Assembly: GCF_000022325.1 (NCBI RefSeq)
Contig: NC_012034.1
Coordinates: 1,196,501-1,260,500 of the forward strand
DNA: 64,000 nucleotides
Reading direction: 5' to 3'
Origin: Caldicellulosiruptor bescii DSM 6725
GTDB lineage: Bacteria; Bacillota; Thermoanaerobacteria; Caldicellulosiruptorales; Caldicellulosiruptoraceae
Below are positions 40,904 to 50,183 of the stretch, piece after piece. Positions within the stretch are counted from its first letter, which is position 1, and the number at the start of each line of letters is the position of its first letter. The position numbers and the translations under genes are program-made. Under the pieces are notes generated by a model. It was not told the DNA's origin. It saw only the letters and a list, made by a program, of their open reading frames with translations, and searched no databases.

Positions 40904-43477
40904 TTGAAACCTCTTTTTTTGAGGATTGAAAATTTCAAATCATACAAGGATAGTCAGAACGAGATTGATTTTAGTAATATAAAAGTTGCTTGTATCATAG
41001 GGAAGAATGGAAATGGAAAATCTTCTATTGCTGAAGCAATTGCCTGGGCACTTTTTGGTGAGTTTGAAAGACTTCAAACAGGAAAACGTGGAAAAATTGC
41101 AGAAACAGAGTATATAAACTCACATAGTGATTATATGCAGGTTGAATTTGAATTTGAATTGAATAAGACCATATATAAAGTTGTGAGAAGACTTGATAGA
41201 AGAGGTAAAAAGTACCTTTCACTTTTTGTTAGAAAAGCAGACAGCCTCATACCTATAAATGAAGCAACTAACACCCAAACTCAAGAAAAGCTTCAGAATA
41301 TTTTAGGGATAGATTTTAATGTCTTTTTGCATTCAACATATCTTTCTCAAAAGAGAACAGAAGATTTTTTGCTGTCTTCGCCAGAGGACAGGCGTGAAGT
41401 GCTTGCAAAGATATTGAACCTGAGCATATATGACAGGATAAACGAACTTGCGAAAGAAAAACGAAGAGAAATAAAAGTTTTGCTGGATATAAAGAACAGA
41501 GAAATAGAGGAAGAAAATAAGATTTTGTCAGAGGAAGAGTCTATAAAATCTTTGGTGGCTGATTTGGAAAAGAAGAGAACAGCAATTGAAGCTGAATTAA
41601 ATGGTTTGAGAAATGAACTAAATGCCCTTATTTCAAAAAAGTCTGAAATAGAACAAAAACTTAGTTTATTGAGTCAGAAAAAGAGTGAAATGATAGAACA
41701 TCAGAGAAAAGCTGAGGAGATAAGGTATAGGATTGAAACTGCCAGAAAAGAGCTTTTAAAAATTGAAGAAAAGTTAAATGAAGAAGATAGAATAACTGCA
41801 ATGGTTAAAGAGTATGAGATGGTAAAAGAAAAGGTTGAACTCAAGAGAAAAGATTATGAAATGTATCTTGAGCTCAAAAATAAAATAGTTCTGTGTGAGA
41901 AGGAAATAAAAAACAAACTGGATCAGAAAAGAATATTTGAAAAGAGTATCGAAGAAAGTAATTTACAACTTAATAAAGAAACTTCTGAGATTTTAAAGTA
42001 TGAAGAAGAGATAAAAAAGGTAGAGATTGAAATTTCAAAGGTCGAAAATGAGCTGGAAAAAGTAAAACAGTATAAACATGAACAAGAGAAAAAAAGAGAT
42101 GAGATTGTAAAACATGAAAAGTTGTTAGAAGTGGTGGAGAACAAATTAAAAGAGCTTGCTTCAAGTTACAGGCTCATAGAAGCAAATCAGGGAAGGTGCC
42201 CAGTATGCTTGCGCCAAATTAATGGTCAGGAAGAAAAAGAGCATATAAAGAGTGAAATTGCAGCCCAGGGTAGGGAATTTAAACAAAGAAGAGAAAGTTT
42301 GATAAAAAAACTTGAAATTTTGAAAAAAGAGTTTTCTGAGCTTGAAGAGAAGATAAAACTTGAAGAGGTTCTTCGGGCAAGAGAAAAAAAGCTTCACGGG
42401 ATGTTTGAAAACTTGAAGGCTAAGGTGGAGCAGAAAACACAAAACATTGTTAATCTACAAAATTCAGTAATTCAGGTGACCCAAACTATAAAGCTTTGTG
42501 AAGATGAGATAGAAAGGTTAAAAGAAGAGATGACAAACCTAAAAAGAGAAATTTCCATTTTAAACTTTGATGAGAATTACTACACCCAGCTTTTGCAAAG
42601 AGAAAAAGAACTTGAAATGTATCAAAGCCTATTTAATGAGCTTACTATAAACAAGGTCAAAGCTGAGAATTTAAAAAAGGAGATACTTGAGTATCAACAA
42701 CAGGAAAAAGAGATTTTGAAAAAGGTTGAGGATTTAAAGCAGGAGATAGCAAATATATCTACTATTGCACATACTGTAATGCTTGAAAAAGTAAAGTCAG
42801 ATATTCTAAGCTGTGAAAGTAAAATAAGAAATCTTCAAGAAAGTCTTAATTCTGTTTTAAAGGAATTGGGAATCCTTGAGCAGAAACTAAATCAGATTGA
42901 AGAGGCAAAAAAGAAGTTATTGAGGCTTGAGAGTGAAATAGAGGAGATGAAAAAAAAGATTGAAATATACGACATAATAATAGATATCACAGGACCAGAT
43001 GGAATAAAAAATGAGATTATTGCGAATACGCTGCCACAGATAAGAGATGAAGCAAATGGACTTTTAAAAATACTAACAAACGGAGCATTTTCAATAGATT
43101 TTAAAACCCAAAAAGAAACAGCATCTGGAAAAACAATAGAAACTCTCCAGATAGAAATTTCTGATGCAAATGGTACAAGAAACTATGAGCTTTTTTCTGG
43201 AGGAGAGCTTTTCAGAATAAATTTTGCTATCAGAATTGCTCTTTCAAAGGTACTTCTCAAAAGAGCAGGTGCTTCAATCAGAATGCTAATTTTAGACGAA
43301 GGTTTTGGTTCTCAAGATGAAGAGGGAAAAGACCACATTGTTGAATGTTTGAATAGAATTAAAGACCAATTTGACACTATACTTGTTATAACCCACATTG
43401 AGGATTTAATGGATGCGTTCGACCAACGGATTATTGTTAAAAAAGATGTGGAAGGGTCTAAAATTTTTGTTGTATAA
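40904..43477 (+). CDS. sbcC: Rad50/SbcC-type SMC-like ATPase
   Basis: An 857-residue ATPase with long coiled coils, partner of the Mre11-type nuclease. Walker A GKNGNGKSSIAEA (about 33-45), Q-loop LHSTYLSQKRTEDFL (about 141), a zinc hook GRCPVCLRQI (CxxC at about 431) in the middle of two coiled-coil arms, signature FSGGELFRINFAIRIA (about 765) and Walker B MLILDEGFGSQDEEG (about 795). The size is closer to archaeal Rad50 than to E. coli SbcC. The TTG start follows AGAGGTGGGGA. Confidence 0.93.
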   Translation: MKPLFLRIENFKSYKDSQNEIDFSNIKVACIIGKNGNGKSSIAEAIAWALFGEFERLQTGKRGKIAETEYINSHSDYMQVEFEFELNKTIYKVVRRLDRRGKKYLSLFVRKADSLIPINEATNTQTQEKLQNILGIDFNVFLHSTYLSQKRTEDFLLSSPEDRREVLAKILNLSIYDRINELAKEKRREIKVLLDIKNREIEEENKILSEEESIKSLVADLEKKRTAIEAELNGLRNELNALISKKSEIEQKLSLLSQKKSEMIEHQRKAEEIRYRIETARKELLKIEEKLNEEDRITAMVKEYEMVKEKVELKRKDYEMYLELKNKIVLCEKEIKNKLDQKRIFEKSIEESNLQLNKETSEILKYEEEIKKVEIEISKVENELEKVKQYKHEQEKKRDEIVKHEKLLEVVENKLKELASSYRLIEANQGRCPVCLRQINGQEEKEHIKSEIAAQGREFKQRRESLIKKLEILKKEFSELEEKIKLEEVLRAREKKLHGMFENLKAKVEQKTQNIVNLQNSVIQVTQTIKLCEDEIERLKEEMTNLKREISILNFDENYYTQLLQREKELEMYQSLFNELTINKVKAENLKKEILEYQQQEKEILKKVEDLKQEIANISTIAHTVMLEKVKSDILSCESKIRNLQESLNSVLKELGILEQKLNQIEEAKKKLLRLESEIEEMKKKIEIYDIIIDITGPDGIKNEIIANTLPQIRDEANGLLKILTNGAFSIDFKTQKETASGKTIETLQIEISDANGTRNYELFSGGELFRINFAIRIALSKVLLKRAGASIRMLILDEGFGSQDEEGKDHIVECLNRIKDQFDTILVITHIEDLMDAFDQRIIVKKDVEGSKIFVV

Positions 43478-43530
43478 TATTAAAGTATTTTTGAAAAGAA
43501 ATTAATGTTGGATAAGGAGGTAAAACTTTA

Positions 43531-43872
43531 ATGGCAAAAAATAAGTTTCCTGGGCTTGGTGGTGGCTTTAATATAAATCAGCTCCAAAAACAGGCAAGAA
43601 AGATGCAAGAGGAAATAGAAAAGTTGCAAGAGGAATTAAATCAAAGGGAGATTGAGGTAAGTAGTGGCGGTGGTGCTGTCAAGGTTGTTATTAATGGTAA
43701 AAAAGAGATAAAAAGCATTCAAATATTACCCGAGGTTGTTGATCCGGAAGATGTGGAAACTTTGCAGGATTTGATAGTTGCATGTGTAAATGAAGCTATA
43801 AGAAAAGTTGACAAGATGGTTGAAGAAGAGATGCAAAAAGTTACAGGGTTTGGTATCCCAGGTCTTTTTTAA
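43531..43872 (+). CDS. ybaB: YbaB/EbfC nucleoid-associated protein
   Basis: A 113-residue DNA-binding protein of the YbaB/EbfC family. The N-terminal helix (QLQKQARKMQEEIEKLQEEL) and GGGAVKVVINGKKEI are typical. It is 12 bases before recR, the usual neighbour in bacteria, where the two are often linked with recombination repair. Confidence 0.93.
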   Translation: MAKNKFPGLGGGFNINQLQKQARKMQEEIEKLQEELNQREIEVSSGGGAVKVVINGKKEIKSIQILPEVVDPEDVETLQDLIVACVNEAIRKVDKMVEEEMQKVTGFGIPGLF

Positions 43873-43884
43873 AACGAGGTTGAG

Positions 43885-44490
43885 ATGAAGATGCAGCAAA
43901 AAGAAAATGCTATATCGAAACTAATTCAGCAGCTTGAAAAGCTTCCGGGAATTGGGCAAAAAACTGCCCAGAGGCTTGCATTTCATATCATTAACATGAA
44001 AACTGAAGATGTCAAGGCACTTGCTGATGCTATCTTGAGTGCTAAAACCAGCACAAAACTGTGCAGAGTGTGCTGTAACTTTACAGAAGACGAGGTATGT
44101 CCTATCTGTAAAGACGAGAAAAGAGACAAAAGTATTATCTGTGTTGTGGAAGAACCACAGGATGTTGCAGCACTTGAAAGAGTAAAGGAATATAAAGGAC
44201 TATATCATGTATTGCACGGTGCGATATCCCCGCTCAAAGGTAAGTATCCTGAACAGCTTACGATTGATGTTTTGCTAAAAAGACTTTCTGACCCACAAAT
44301 CAAGGAGGTTATAATTGCCACAAATCCTGACGTTGACGGTGAGGCAACTGCCTCCTACTTAGCGAGGCTTATAAAACCAATGGGTATCAGGGTTACAAGA
44401 ATTGCCAGAGGAATTCCAGTTGGTGGGGACATTGAGTATGCTGATGAGGTTACAATTCTTAAAGCAATAGAAGGAAGAAGAGAGATTTAG
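43885..44490 (+). CDS. recR: Recombination mediator RecR
   Basis: A 201-residue protein that helps load RecA with RecF/RecO. It has a helix-hairpin-helix ([16 protein letters not shown], about 18-33), a zinc motif with Cys in LCRVCCNF and VCPICK (about 58-75), a Toprim domain starting [14 protein letters not shown] (about 83) and a C-terminal Walker-B-like stretch. Length is standard. Start at 43885, or possibly the ATG at 43891. Confidence 0.96.
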   Translation: MKMQQKENAISKLIQQLEKLPGIGQKTAQRLAFHIINMKTEDVKALADAILSAKTSTKLCRVCCNFTEDEVCPICKDEKRDKSIICVVEEPQDVAALERVKEYKGLYHVLHGAISPLKGKYPEQLTIDVLLKRLSDPQIKEVIIATNPDVDGEATASYLARLIKPMGIRVTRIARGIPVGGDIEYADEVTILKAIEGRREI

Positions 44491-44563
44491 TAGTATATTA
44501 AATAAAATATTGGTGCATAATATATAAAAGAAGCTTTATAAATGAGGAAAACTGTAAATTAAA

Positions 44564-44812
44564 ATGAAAGTGGATATTTTAAATGTAGTATCAGACCAGT
44601 TTGCAGATAAACTAAGCAAAGAAATGGATGATCAAAAAAGAAATGACTATGAATCATTACTTAATTATGTAAAAGGTTTACTTGCCTCGGCAAACACCAT
44701 TTTTAATTTCGCTTCTGATCAAGACCTTATAGAGATTGCCATCTATCAACAAATTCTTGCTGAAAAGTGGTTAAACTACCTGTATAAAATCTTAAAGCAG
44801 AACCCTCACTGA
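44564..44812 (+). CDS. YaaL-like small protein (DUF2508)
   Basis: An 82-residue helical protein between recR and bofA, the place of yaaL in B. subtilis. The C-terminal half (SDQDLIEIAIYQQILAEKWL) fits the DUF2508 pattern of a short two-helix protein. Function unknown. The ribosome site is weak (GAGGAAAACTG). The family call rests on both context and sequence character. Confidence 0.65.
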   Translation: MKVDILNVVSDQFADKLSKEMDDQKRNDYESLLNYVKGLLASANTIFNFASDQDLIEIAIYQQILAEKWLNYLYKILKQNPH

Positions 44813-44830
44813 AAAAGAGGGTTCTTTTTA
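44799..44830 (+). terminator. Terminator overlapping the end of the DUF2508 gene
   Basis: AGAACCCTC (44799-44807) and GAGGGTTCT (44817-44825), then TTTTATTTTT. It would end the recR transcript, so bofA may have its own promoter. Confidence 0.85.
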
Positions 44831-44886
44831 TTTTTGATTTGACATAAATTTATATTTAGAAAAGTCATATCAGAGGGAATCAATAT

Positions 44887-45069
44887 ATGAAACTTTTTGA
44901 TTTAATTGTGAGATTTATTCTTACTGCATCTTTTATCATCCTTTTTAATCTCATGTGCCAGCCGTATGGTCTTCATATTGGATTTAACATAGTAAACCTT
45001 GCAATTGGAACTTTAATAGGATTTACCGGTTTTGCTCTGCTTTTTATTTTGGCTCTTCTTTTTAGGTAA
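44887..45069 (+). CDS. bofA: BofA-like small membrane protein
   Basis: A 60-residue protein with two hydrophobic segments (about 6-25 and 36-58). The stretch GFNIVNLAIGTLIGFTGF resembles the conserved end of BofA, which in sporulating Bacillus holds SpoIVFB inactive to delay pro-sigma-K processing. Position after recR and yaaL matches Bacillus. The 3' end overlaps the opposing membrane-protein gene by 57 bases. Confidence 0.7.
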   Translation: MKLFDLIVRFILTASFIILFNLMCQPYGLHIGFNIVNLAIGTLIGFTGFALLFILALLFR

Positions 45070-45603
45070 AAAAGTATATTCAGGAAGCTTTATTAATTCT
45101 TTCTTTTCCAGTACACCAATTGAATAGCCTATCAAGGATGAAACAGGCAAGAATAATGTGGTTATCCAGTAAGTTGTTATTATAACATTGACTGAATGCT
45201 TAGATTTTGCAATCTCATCTGCGTATGAATATACTCCAATAAAAGGGGAGTTCCAAAGTCTATATGCTACATTTGCCCAATGAGTATTTAAAAAACCCTT
45301 ATCATTCAGAGATACATAATTTGTTGCCAGTATAGCTAAAACAATTGTGGGAAGTGAAGCTATAGTTATAGCTACAGCACCTTCTAAAAGAGACAGTGCA
45401 TCTCTTTTTTTTGCATGAAACCTGCCACTCGAAAAATTTCCATAAAAATAAAGTAGACAGATAAATATGCCACTTATAAGCTGTGAAGTTACTCCCCTGA
45501 AAACCGAAAAATATAGGTACATAAAGGCTATAAATATGACAGTTGTTAGAAAGTGGTTTTTCAAAATGTGCAGACTATATAGAAATATCTTTTTGGTTTT
45601 CAT
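45013..45603 (-). CDS. Multi-pass membrane protein, function unknown
   Basis: A 196-residue protein with about five hydrophobic segments (about 18-36, 41-57, 72-94, 112-125 weak and 140-163) and a long basic C-terminal tail (KKKSQNKKQSKTGKS). I do not recognise a family. It converges on bofA, and the last 19 codons overlap it on the other strand. A reasonable GC pattern and a start after an AGGGGG-like site support it as a real gene. Confidence 0.6.
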   Translation of the reverse strand: MKTKKIFLYSLHILKNHFLTTVIFIAFMYLYFSVFRGVTSQLISGIFICLLYFYGNFSSGRFHAKKRDALSLLEGAVAITIASLPTIVLAILATNYVSLNDKGFLNTHWANVAYRLWNSPFIGVYSYADEIAKSKHSVNVIITTYWITTLFLPVSSLIGYSIGVLEKKELIKLPEYTFLPKKKSQNKKQSKTGKSY

Positions 45604-45729
45604 TTCGTATTTTAAAAACCCCCTGATGTTTAATTTTATTTTCCCCTCTAATTATATCAAAGTTTGCAATCGAAATAAATTAGATATATACTTTTTCTAT
45701 ATACAAAATAAAAAGGAGTGCAAAGTCTA

Positions 45730-46647
45730 TTGACAGTTCTTGTGACAGGCGGTGCGGGTTTTATAGGGTCGCATATTGTTGACAAACTCATTGAAAGAGG
45801 GTATGATGTATGCGTTGTGGACAATCTTCTTTCCGGCAACGTTTGTAATATTAATCCAAAATCTAAATTCTATCAACTTGATATTCGTGACAATTTAGAA
45901 AAAGTATTTGAAGAAAATAAGATTGAATATTGCATACACCAGGCAGCTCAGGTGAGTGTTGCAAAGTCTATGGAAGATTCTTACCTTGATTGCAGTATAA
46001 ATATCTTGGGCACGGTTAATCTTCTTGATTACTGCGTAAAATACAAAGTGAAAAAATTTATTTTTGCATCATCAGCAGCAGTTTATGGAGAACCAAAATA
46101 TATTCCAATTGACGAAAATCATCCGTTAAGACCAGAATCTTTTTATGGTTTGTCTAAGCTTACTTCAGAAGAGTATATAAAGATGTTTGCACACAAGTTT
46201 CATTTTGAGTATATCATTTTCAGATATTCAAATGTCTATGGACCACGACAGGACCCATGTGGAGAGGGCGGAGTTGTATCAATTTTTTGTGAGCGTATGC
46301 TGGGTAGCAAAGATGTAATTATATATGGAGATGGGACTCAGACAAGAGACTTTATATATGTTGAAGATGTTGCTGAAGCAAACTGTATTGCACTGGAAAG
46401 TTCTGTTTCGGGAACATTTAATCTGAGCACTGGTAAAAATATATCGGTAAATGAACTATTTGAGATTCTTTCTGGCTTAACAGGGTACAAAAAAAGTCCT
46501 GTTTATCAATCAAAACGGCCCGGCGATATTGCACACAGCTGTCTTTCCAATAATCTTTTGAAGAATGTCTTTGGATTTTCACCACAATTTTCACTTTTGG
46601 AAGGATTGAAAAAGACAGTTGAATGTTTTATATCTAAATCTGTTTAA
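45730..46647 (+). CDS. NAD-dependent sugar-nucleotide epimerase (GalE-like)
   Basis: A 305-residue short-chain dehydrogenase of the extended type, probably a UDP-glucose/UDP-N-acetylglucosamine 4-epimerase or a related dehydratase. The NAD loop VTGGAGFIGSHIVD is at about 5-18, AAQVSVAKSMED at about 78, and the catalytic Ser-Tyr-Lys set is FASSAAVYGE with YGLSKLTSEEYIK (about 118-150). TTG 45730 gives the conserved MTVLVTGGAG; GTG 45718 would sit right on the AAAAGGAG site. Works in the same sugar-nucleotide area as galU at 47.5 kb. Confidence 0.85.
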   Translation: MTVLVTGGAGFIGSHIVDKLIERGYDVCVVDNLLSGNVCNINPKSKFYQLDIRDNLEKVFEENKIEYCIHQAAQVSVAKSMEDSYLDCSINILGTVNLLDYCVKYKVKKFIFASSAAVYGEPKYIPIDENHPLRPESFYGLSKLTSEEYIKMFAHKFHFEYIIFRYSNVYGPRQDPCGEGGVVSIFCERMLGSKDVIIYGDGTQTRDFIYVEDVAEANCIALESSVSGTFNLSTGKNISVNELFEILSGLTGYKKSPVYQSKRPGDIAHSCLSNNLLKNVFGFSPQFSLLEGLKKTVECFISKSV

Positions 46648-46725
46648 CAATTTTTATAAAGGGTATCATTATATCGTAAGATTTAATATACTTATAAATG
46701 CTATTAAAAAGGGGTTGTTTAGAAT

Positions 46726-47043
46726 ATGATAAAAAGAGGTTTCAGGTATCAAACAGGCGAAATCGATGAGGTTGCAAAGCTTTTAAAAGAAGGAAATATC
46801 CCTGAGATTGATATCGACTTTGAATATGAGATTAAAGAAGTCATAAGCGACCTTGAAGGTTTTGGGTTTGAAGTTGCCACTGATAATGCCTATGATTATG
46901 ATGCAGTTGATAAAATTGAGCATCCGGATTTTATGTTTAGGTTGAAAATGGTTGAGAAATCTACAGGTAAGATTTGTTATTTGGACTTTTACGAAGGACC
47001 AAATGACCAAGAAGATGGTTATGATGAAATCTGGTGGGGATAA
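46726..47043 (+). CDS. Acidic protein of unknown function
   Basis: A 105-residue acidic protein with no membrane segment. Notable stretches are EIDIDFEYEIKEVISDLEGF and NDQEDGYDEIWWG at the end. A clear AAAAGGGG site lies before the ATG. No family recognised. It is followed by another acidic small gene (DUF1292), but there is an apparent promoter gap between them. Confidence 0.6.
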   Translation: MIKRGFRYQTGEIDEVAKLLKEGNIPEIDIDFEYEIKEVISDLEGFGFEVATDNAYDYDAVDKIEHPDFMFRLKMVEKSTGKICYLDFYEGPNDQEDGYDEIWWG

Positions 47044-47127
47044 TATATTTGTAGATGAATTTGAGTGTTGACATGTGCCAATTTTTGTATTACAATAATC
47101 TATATTTAGAAAAGAGGTGAATTTATT

Positions 47128-47427
47128 ATGGATATGTTTGCAGACAATGTAGTAACATTGGTAGATGAGGAAGGAAGAGAAATATCTTTTGAGATGCTTG
47201 ATAGGGTCAATTACAATGGTAATGACTATATAGTACTTCTTCCTTTAGAAGAGATGGAGAAAGAAGATGAAGAGGCTGAGGTTGTAATTCTCAGAATAGA
47301 AGATAGAGACGGTGAAGAGGTATATGTGGGTGTAGAAGACGAAGAAGAGCTTGAAAATGTATTTGAAATCTTCCAGTCCAGATTTGATGACGAAGACTTT
47401 GATATGTATGACGATGATGAAGAGTAA
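47128..47427 (+). CDS. DUF1292 family protein
   Basis: A 99-residue very acidic protein of the DUF1292 (YrzB-like) family common in Firmicutes. It has VTLVDEEGREISFEMLDRV, NDYIVLLPLEE and ILRIEDRDGEE, ending in a poly-acidic tail (DDEDFDMYDDDEE). Function is unknown. AAAGAGGTG precedes the ATG and a strong terminator follows. Confidence 0.85.
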   Translation: MDMFADNVVTLVDEEGREISFEMLDRVNYNGNDYIVLLPLEEMEKEDEEAEVVILRIEDRDGEEVYVGVEDEEELENVFEIFQSRFDDEDFDMYDDDEE

Positions 47428-47432
47428 GTGAA

Positions 47433-47476
47433 AAATAAAGCACGGCCAATTTTTGAGGTCGTGCTTTATTTTTTTC
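47433..47476 (+). terminator. Terminator after the DUF1292 gene
   Basis: AATAAAGCACGGCC pairs with GGTCGTGCTTTATT (one G-U pair), followed by TTTTTTC. Confidence 0.88.
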
Positions 47477-47537
47477 TCTCAATTTGTGATATAATGGAAT
47501 TAATTAAATAAAATCATAAAAAGAAGGTGATAAATAA

Positions 47538-48446
47538 GTGAAAAGAATTATTAAAAAAGCAATCATTCCTGCGGCAGGACTTGGAACAAGGTTTTTGCCG
47601 GCAACAAAGGCACAGCCAAAAGAGATGCTTCCCATTGTGGACAAGCCAACAATTCAATACATAGTTGAAGAAGCGTTAGAATCGGGGATAGAGAGTATTT
47701 TAATTGTCACAGGGCGTGGCAAAAGAGCAATTGAAGACCACTTTGACAAGTCTTTTGAGCTTGAAGTTGCACTTGAAAACAAAAAGGATTATGATAATCT
47801 TCAGCTAATAAGAAAAATAGCAGACTACAATGTTCATTACATACGTCAAAAAGAGCCAAGAGGACTTGGTGATGCAGTATACTGTGCAAGACTTTTTATT
47901 GACAATGAACCTTTTGCAGTTTTGCTTGGTGATGATATCATCATTTCTGAAAAGCCATGTTTGAAACAGCTGATAGAGGTGTATGAAGAGTACAGGACAA
48001 CCATCTTGGGTGTGCAAAAAGTATCAGATGATGATGTTAGCAAGTATGGAATTGTGGCAGGAAAACAAATAGAAGATAGAATCTATAAGGTAAAGGACCT
48101 TGTTGAAAAACCAAAAAAGGAAGAAGCACCTTCGAATATCGCTGTGCTTGGAAGATATATCATCACACCTGAGATATTAAATATCTTAGAAGACACAAAA
48201 GAAGGTGTTGGTGGAGAAATACAGCTGACTGACGCTTTAAGAGAACTTTCAAAAAAAGAAGCTATGTATGCTTATGAGTTTGAAGGGAAAAGATATGATG
48301 TGGGCAATAAACTTGGATTTTTGCAAGCAACAGTCGAGATTGCTCTTTCAAGAAAAGACATTGGCAAAGATTTTTACAATTATCTTGTTACTCTTGTAAA
48401 TGCCAAAAATTATAAAGAGAAATTACACGAAATAGAAGAAATTTAA
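47538..48446 (+). CDS. galU: UTP-glucose-1-phosphate uridylyltransferase
   Basis: A 302-residue nucleotidyltransferase that makes UDP-glucose for envelope sugars and glycolipids. The motifs are AIIPAAGLGTRFLPATKAQP (8-27), KEMLPIVDKPTIQY, LGDDIIISEKPC (about 131) and KDLVEKPKKEEAPSN (about 188). The start is GTG after GAAGGTGAT. Followed by a terminator. Confidence 0.94.
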   Translation: MKRIIKKAIIPAAGLGTRFLPATKAQPKEMLPIVDKPTIQYIVEEALESGIESILIVTGRGKRAIEDHFDKSFELEVALENKKDYDNLQLIRKIADYNVHYIRQKEPRGLGDAVYCARLFIDNEPFAVLLGDDIIISEKPCLKQLIEVYEEYRTTILGVQKVSDDDVSKYGIVAGKQIEDRIYKVKDLVEKPKKEEAPSNIAVLGRYIITPEILNILEDTKEGVGGEIQLTDALRELSKKEAMYAYEFEGKRYDVGNKLGFLQATVEIALSRKDIGKDFYNYLVTLVNAKNYKEKLHEIEEI

Positions 48447-48458
48447 GATTAGTTTTTT

Positions 48459-48486
48459 AGCCACTTTCAAAAAAGTGGCTTTTTTG
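48459..48486 (+). terminator. Terminator after galU
   Basis: AGCCACTT (48459-48466) and AAGTGGCT (48473-48480), loop TCAAAA, then TTTTTTG. Confidence 0.88.
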
Positions 48487-48489
48487 TTA

Positions 48490-48518
48490 TTGAAAATTAA
48501 GTCATATTTATATATAAT
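48490..48518 (+). promoter_or_regulatory. Promoter of the fapR-fab operon
   Basis: TTGAAA (48490-48495), an exact 17-bp spacer and TATAAT (48513-48518). The start point would be near 48525, just before the FapR box. Confidence 0.8.
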
Positions 48519-48531
48519 ATTGGCATAAGAA

Positions 48532-48564
48532 TTTAATACCTGATATTAATATCAAATATTAAAT
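48532..48564 (+). promoter_or_regulatory. FapR operator
   Basis: TTAATACCTGATATTAA (48533-48549) closely resembles FapR boxes of Bacillus. It is part of a wider imperfect inverted repeat (ATTTAATACCTGATATT with AATATCAAATATTAAAT). It lies right after the promoter and before fapR, as expected for self-repression lifted by malonyl-CoA. Confidence 0.8.
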
Positions 48565-48579
48565 CATGGTGATAAAATT

Positions 48580-49155
48580 ATGGCAAAACTATCAAGGAAA
48601 GAAAGACACAGACTTCTGCTTCAAAGAATAAAAGAAAACCCTTTTATAACAGATGAGGAGTTAGCAAGTGAATTTGGATGTTCGGTTCAGACAATAAGGC
48701 TTGACAGGGCAATTTTGGATATCAAAGAAGTTCGAGAAAGAATAAAGGAGATGGCAAAAGAAAGCATATCTAAGCTCAAGACAATCTCACCGCGAGATGT
48801 TGTGGGTGAGATTATTGACATAGAGCTTGAAAATTTTGCTATTGCAACATTTGAGCCAGAGCTGTGGATGACCTTTACCAATAGTAATATGGTCAAAGGT
48901 CAGTACATCTATGCTTTTGCTGAGTCGGTTGCGATGTCTGTTATTGATGCAAAAGCAGCGTTGATTGGAGTGGCAAATATAAAGTATAAAACACCAGTTT
49001 TTGCAAATGATAGGCTTGTTGCAAGAGCTGAGCTGAAAAAGAAAAGGAACAATAAATATATAGTATGGGTATTTATCAAGAGGAATAATGAGGAGGTTTT
49101 CAGGGGCAAATTTATTCTTGTTGCATTAAATGAAGAGACTAATTCAGCGCAATAG
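48580..49155 (+). CDS. fapR: Fatty-acid synthesis repressor FapR
   Basis: A 191-residue repressor of fatty acid and phospholipid genes that senses malonyl-CoA. The N-terminal helix-turn-helix (FITDEELASEFGCSVQTIRL, about 22-41) is joined by a linker helix to a hot-dog ligand domain (about 65-188). It heads fapR-plsX-fabHDG-acpP-fabF and has its own operator upstream. Confidence 0.93.
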   Translation: MAKLSRKERHRLLLQRIKENPFITDEELASEFGCSVQTIRLDRAILDIKEVRERIKEMAKESISKLKTISPRDVVGEIIDIELENFAIATFEPELWMTFTNSNMVKGQYIYAFAESVAMSVIDAKAALIGVANIKYKTPVFANDRLVARAELKKKRNNKYIVWVFIKRNNEEVFRGKFILVALNEETNSAQ

Positions 49156-49176
49156 GAAATGGGAGTGTAGTAAAAT

Positions 49177-50181
49177 ATGAGGATTGGTATTGATGCAATG
49201 GGCGGTGACAACGCACCACATGCAGTTATAGAGGGCGTTGCACTCTATTTAAAGGAGAATAGAGATGACGAAATAGTAATTTTTGGCGATAAAAACATTA
49301 TTGAAGAAGAGTGTGTTCAAAAAGTGCAACCTCTCGATAAATTAGAAATAATAGATTGTAAAGAAAAGATAGAATTTGAAGATGAACCAGTAAAAGCAAT
49401 AAGGCAAAAGAAAGACTCATCTATCGTAGTGGGTTTGCAGTACTTGAAAGAAGGCAAGATTGATGCTTTTGTATCAGCAGGAAGCACTGGTGCTTTGATG
49501 GCAGGCGGGCTTTTGATTGTTGGAAGAATCAAAGGGATAGACAGGCCTGCTTTGACAACTCGGCTTCCCTACAAAGATGGGCAGTACCTTTTAATTGATG
49601 TTGGTTCAAACACAGATTGCAGACCAATAAATATTTTGCAGTTTGCTCAGATGGCAACAGTGTATGTAAGTAAGGTGCTTGGTAAGAAAAACCCGACAGT
49701 CGGGCTTTTGAATATAGGCACAGAAGAAAATAAAGGCAATGACCTTTCAAAACAGTCGTATGAACTTTTAAAAAGTGCAAAAAACATAAACTTTGTGGGG
49801 AATGTTGAGGCAAGAAGTTTACCATTTTCACCCCCTGATATAGTTGTGTGTGATGGATTTGTTGGCAATATAGTTTTAAAACTTACAGAGGGAATGGGAC
49901 TTTTGTTTTTTGATATCCTAAAAGATATTGCAAAATCAAGTTTTAGAGCCCAAATTGGTGGACTTTTGTTAAAACCGTACCTCAAAAGATTAAAAGGTAA
50001 ATACGATTACAAGGAAGTAGGAGGAGCTCCTCTTTTGGGAATAGATGGAATAATAGTAAAATGTCATGGTTCATCAGATGGGCAGGCAATTTTCAGCGGA
50101 ATACATCAAGCAAAGGCTTTTTATGAAAATAATGTATTAGCATTACTTAAAGAAGAAATCACAGCCGAAAGCGAGGTCTAA
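49177..50181 (+). CDS. plsX: Phosphate acyltransferase PlsX
   Basis: A 334-residue enzyme that turns acyl-ACP into acyl phosphate for phosphatidic acid synthesis via PlsY. It begins [19 protein letters not shown], the family signature, with [13 protein letters not shown] (about 88) and [12 protein letters not shown] (about 224). It is 21 bases after fapR. Confidence 0.95.
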   Translation: MRIGIDAMGGDNAPHAVIEGVALYLKENRDDEIVIFGDKNIIEEECVQKVQPLDKLEIIDCKEKIEFEDEPVKAIRQKKDSSIVVGLQYLKEGKIDAFVSAGSTGALMAGGLLIVGRIKGIDRPALTTRLPYKDGQYLLIDVGSNTDCRPINILQFAQMATVYVSKVLGKKNPTVGLLNIGTEENKGNDLSKQSYELLKSAKNINFVGNVEARSLPFSPPDIVVCDGFVGNIVLKLTEGMGLLFFDILKDIAKSSFRAQIGGLLLKPYLKRLKGKYDYKEVGGAPLLGIDGIIVKCHGSSDGQAIFSGIHQAKAFYENNVLALLKEEITAESEV

Positions 50182-50183
50182 AA

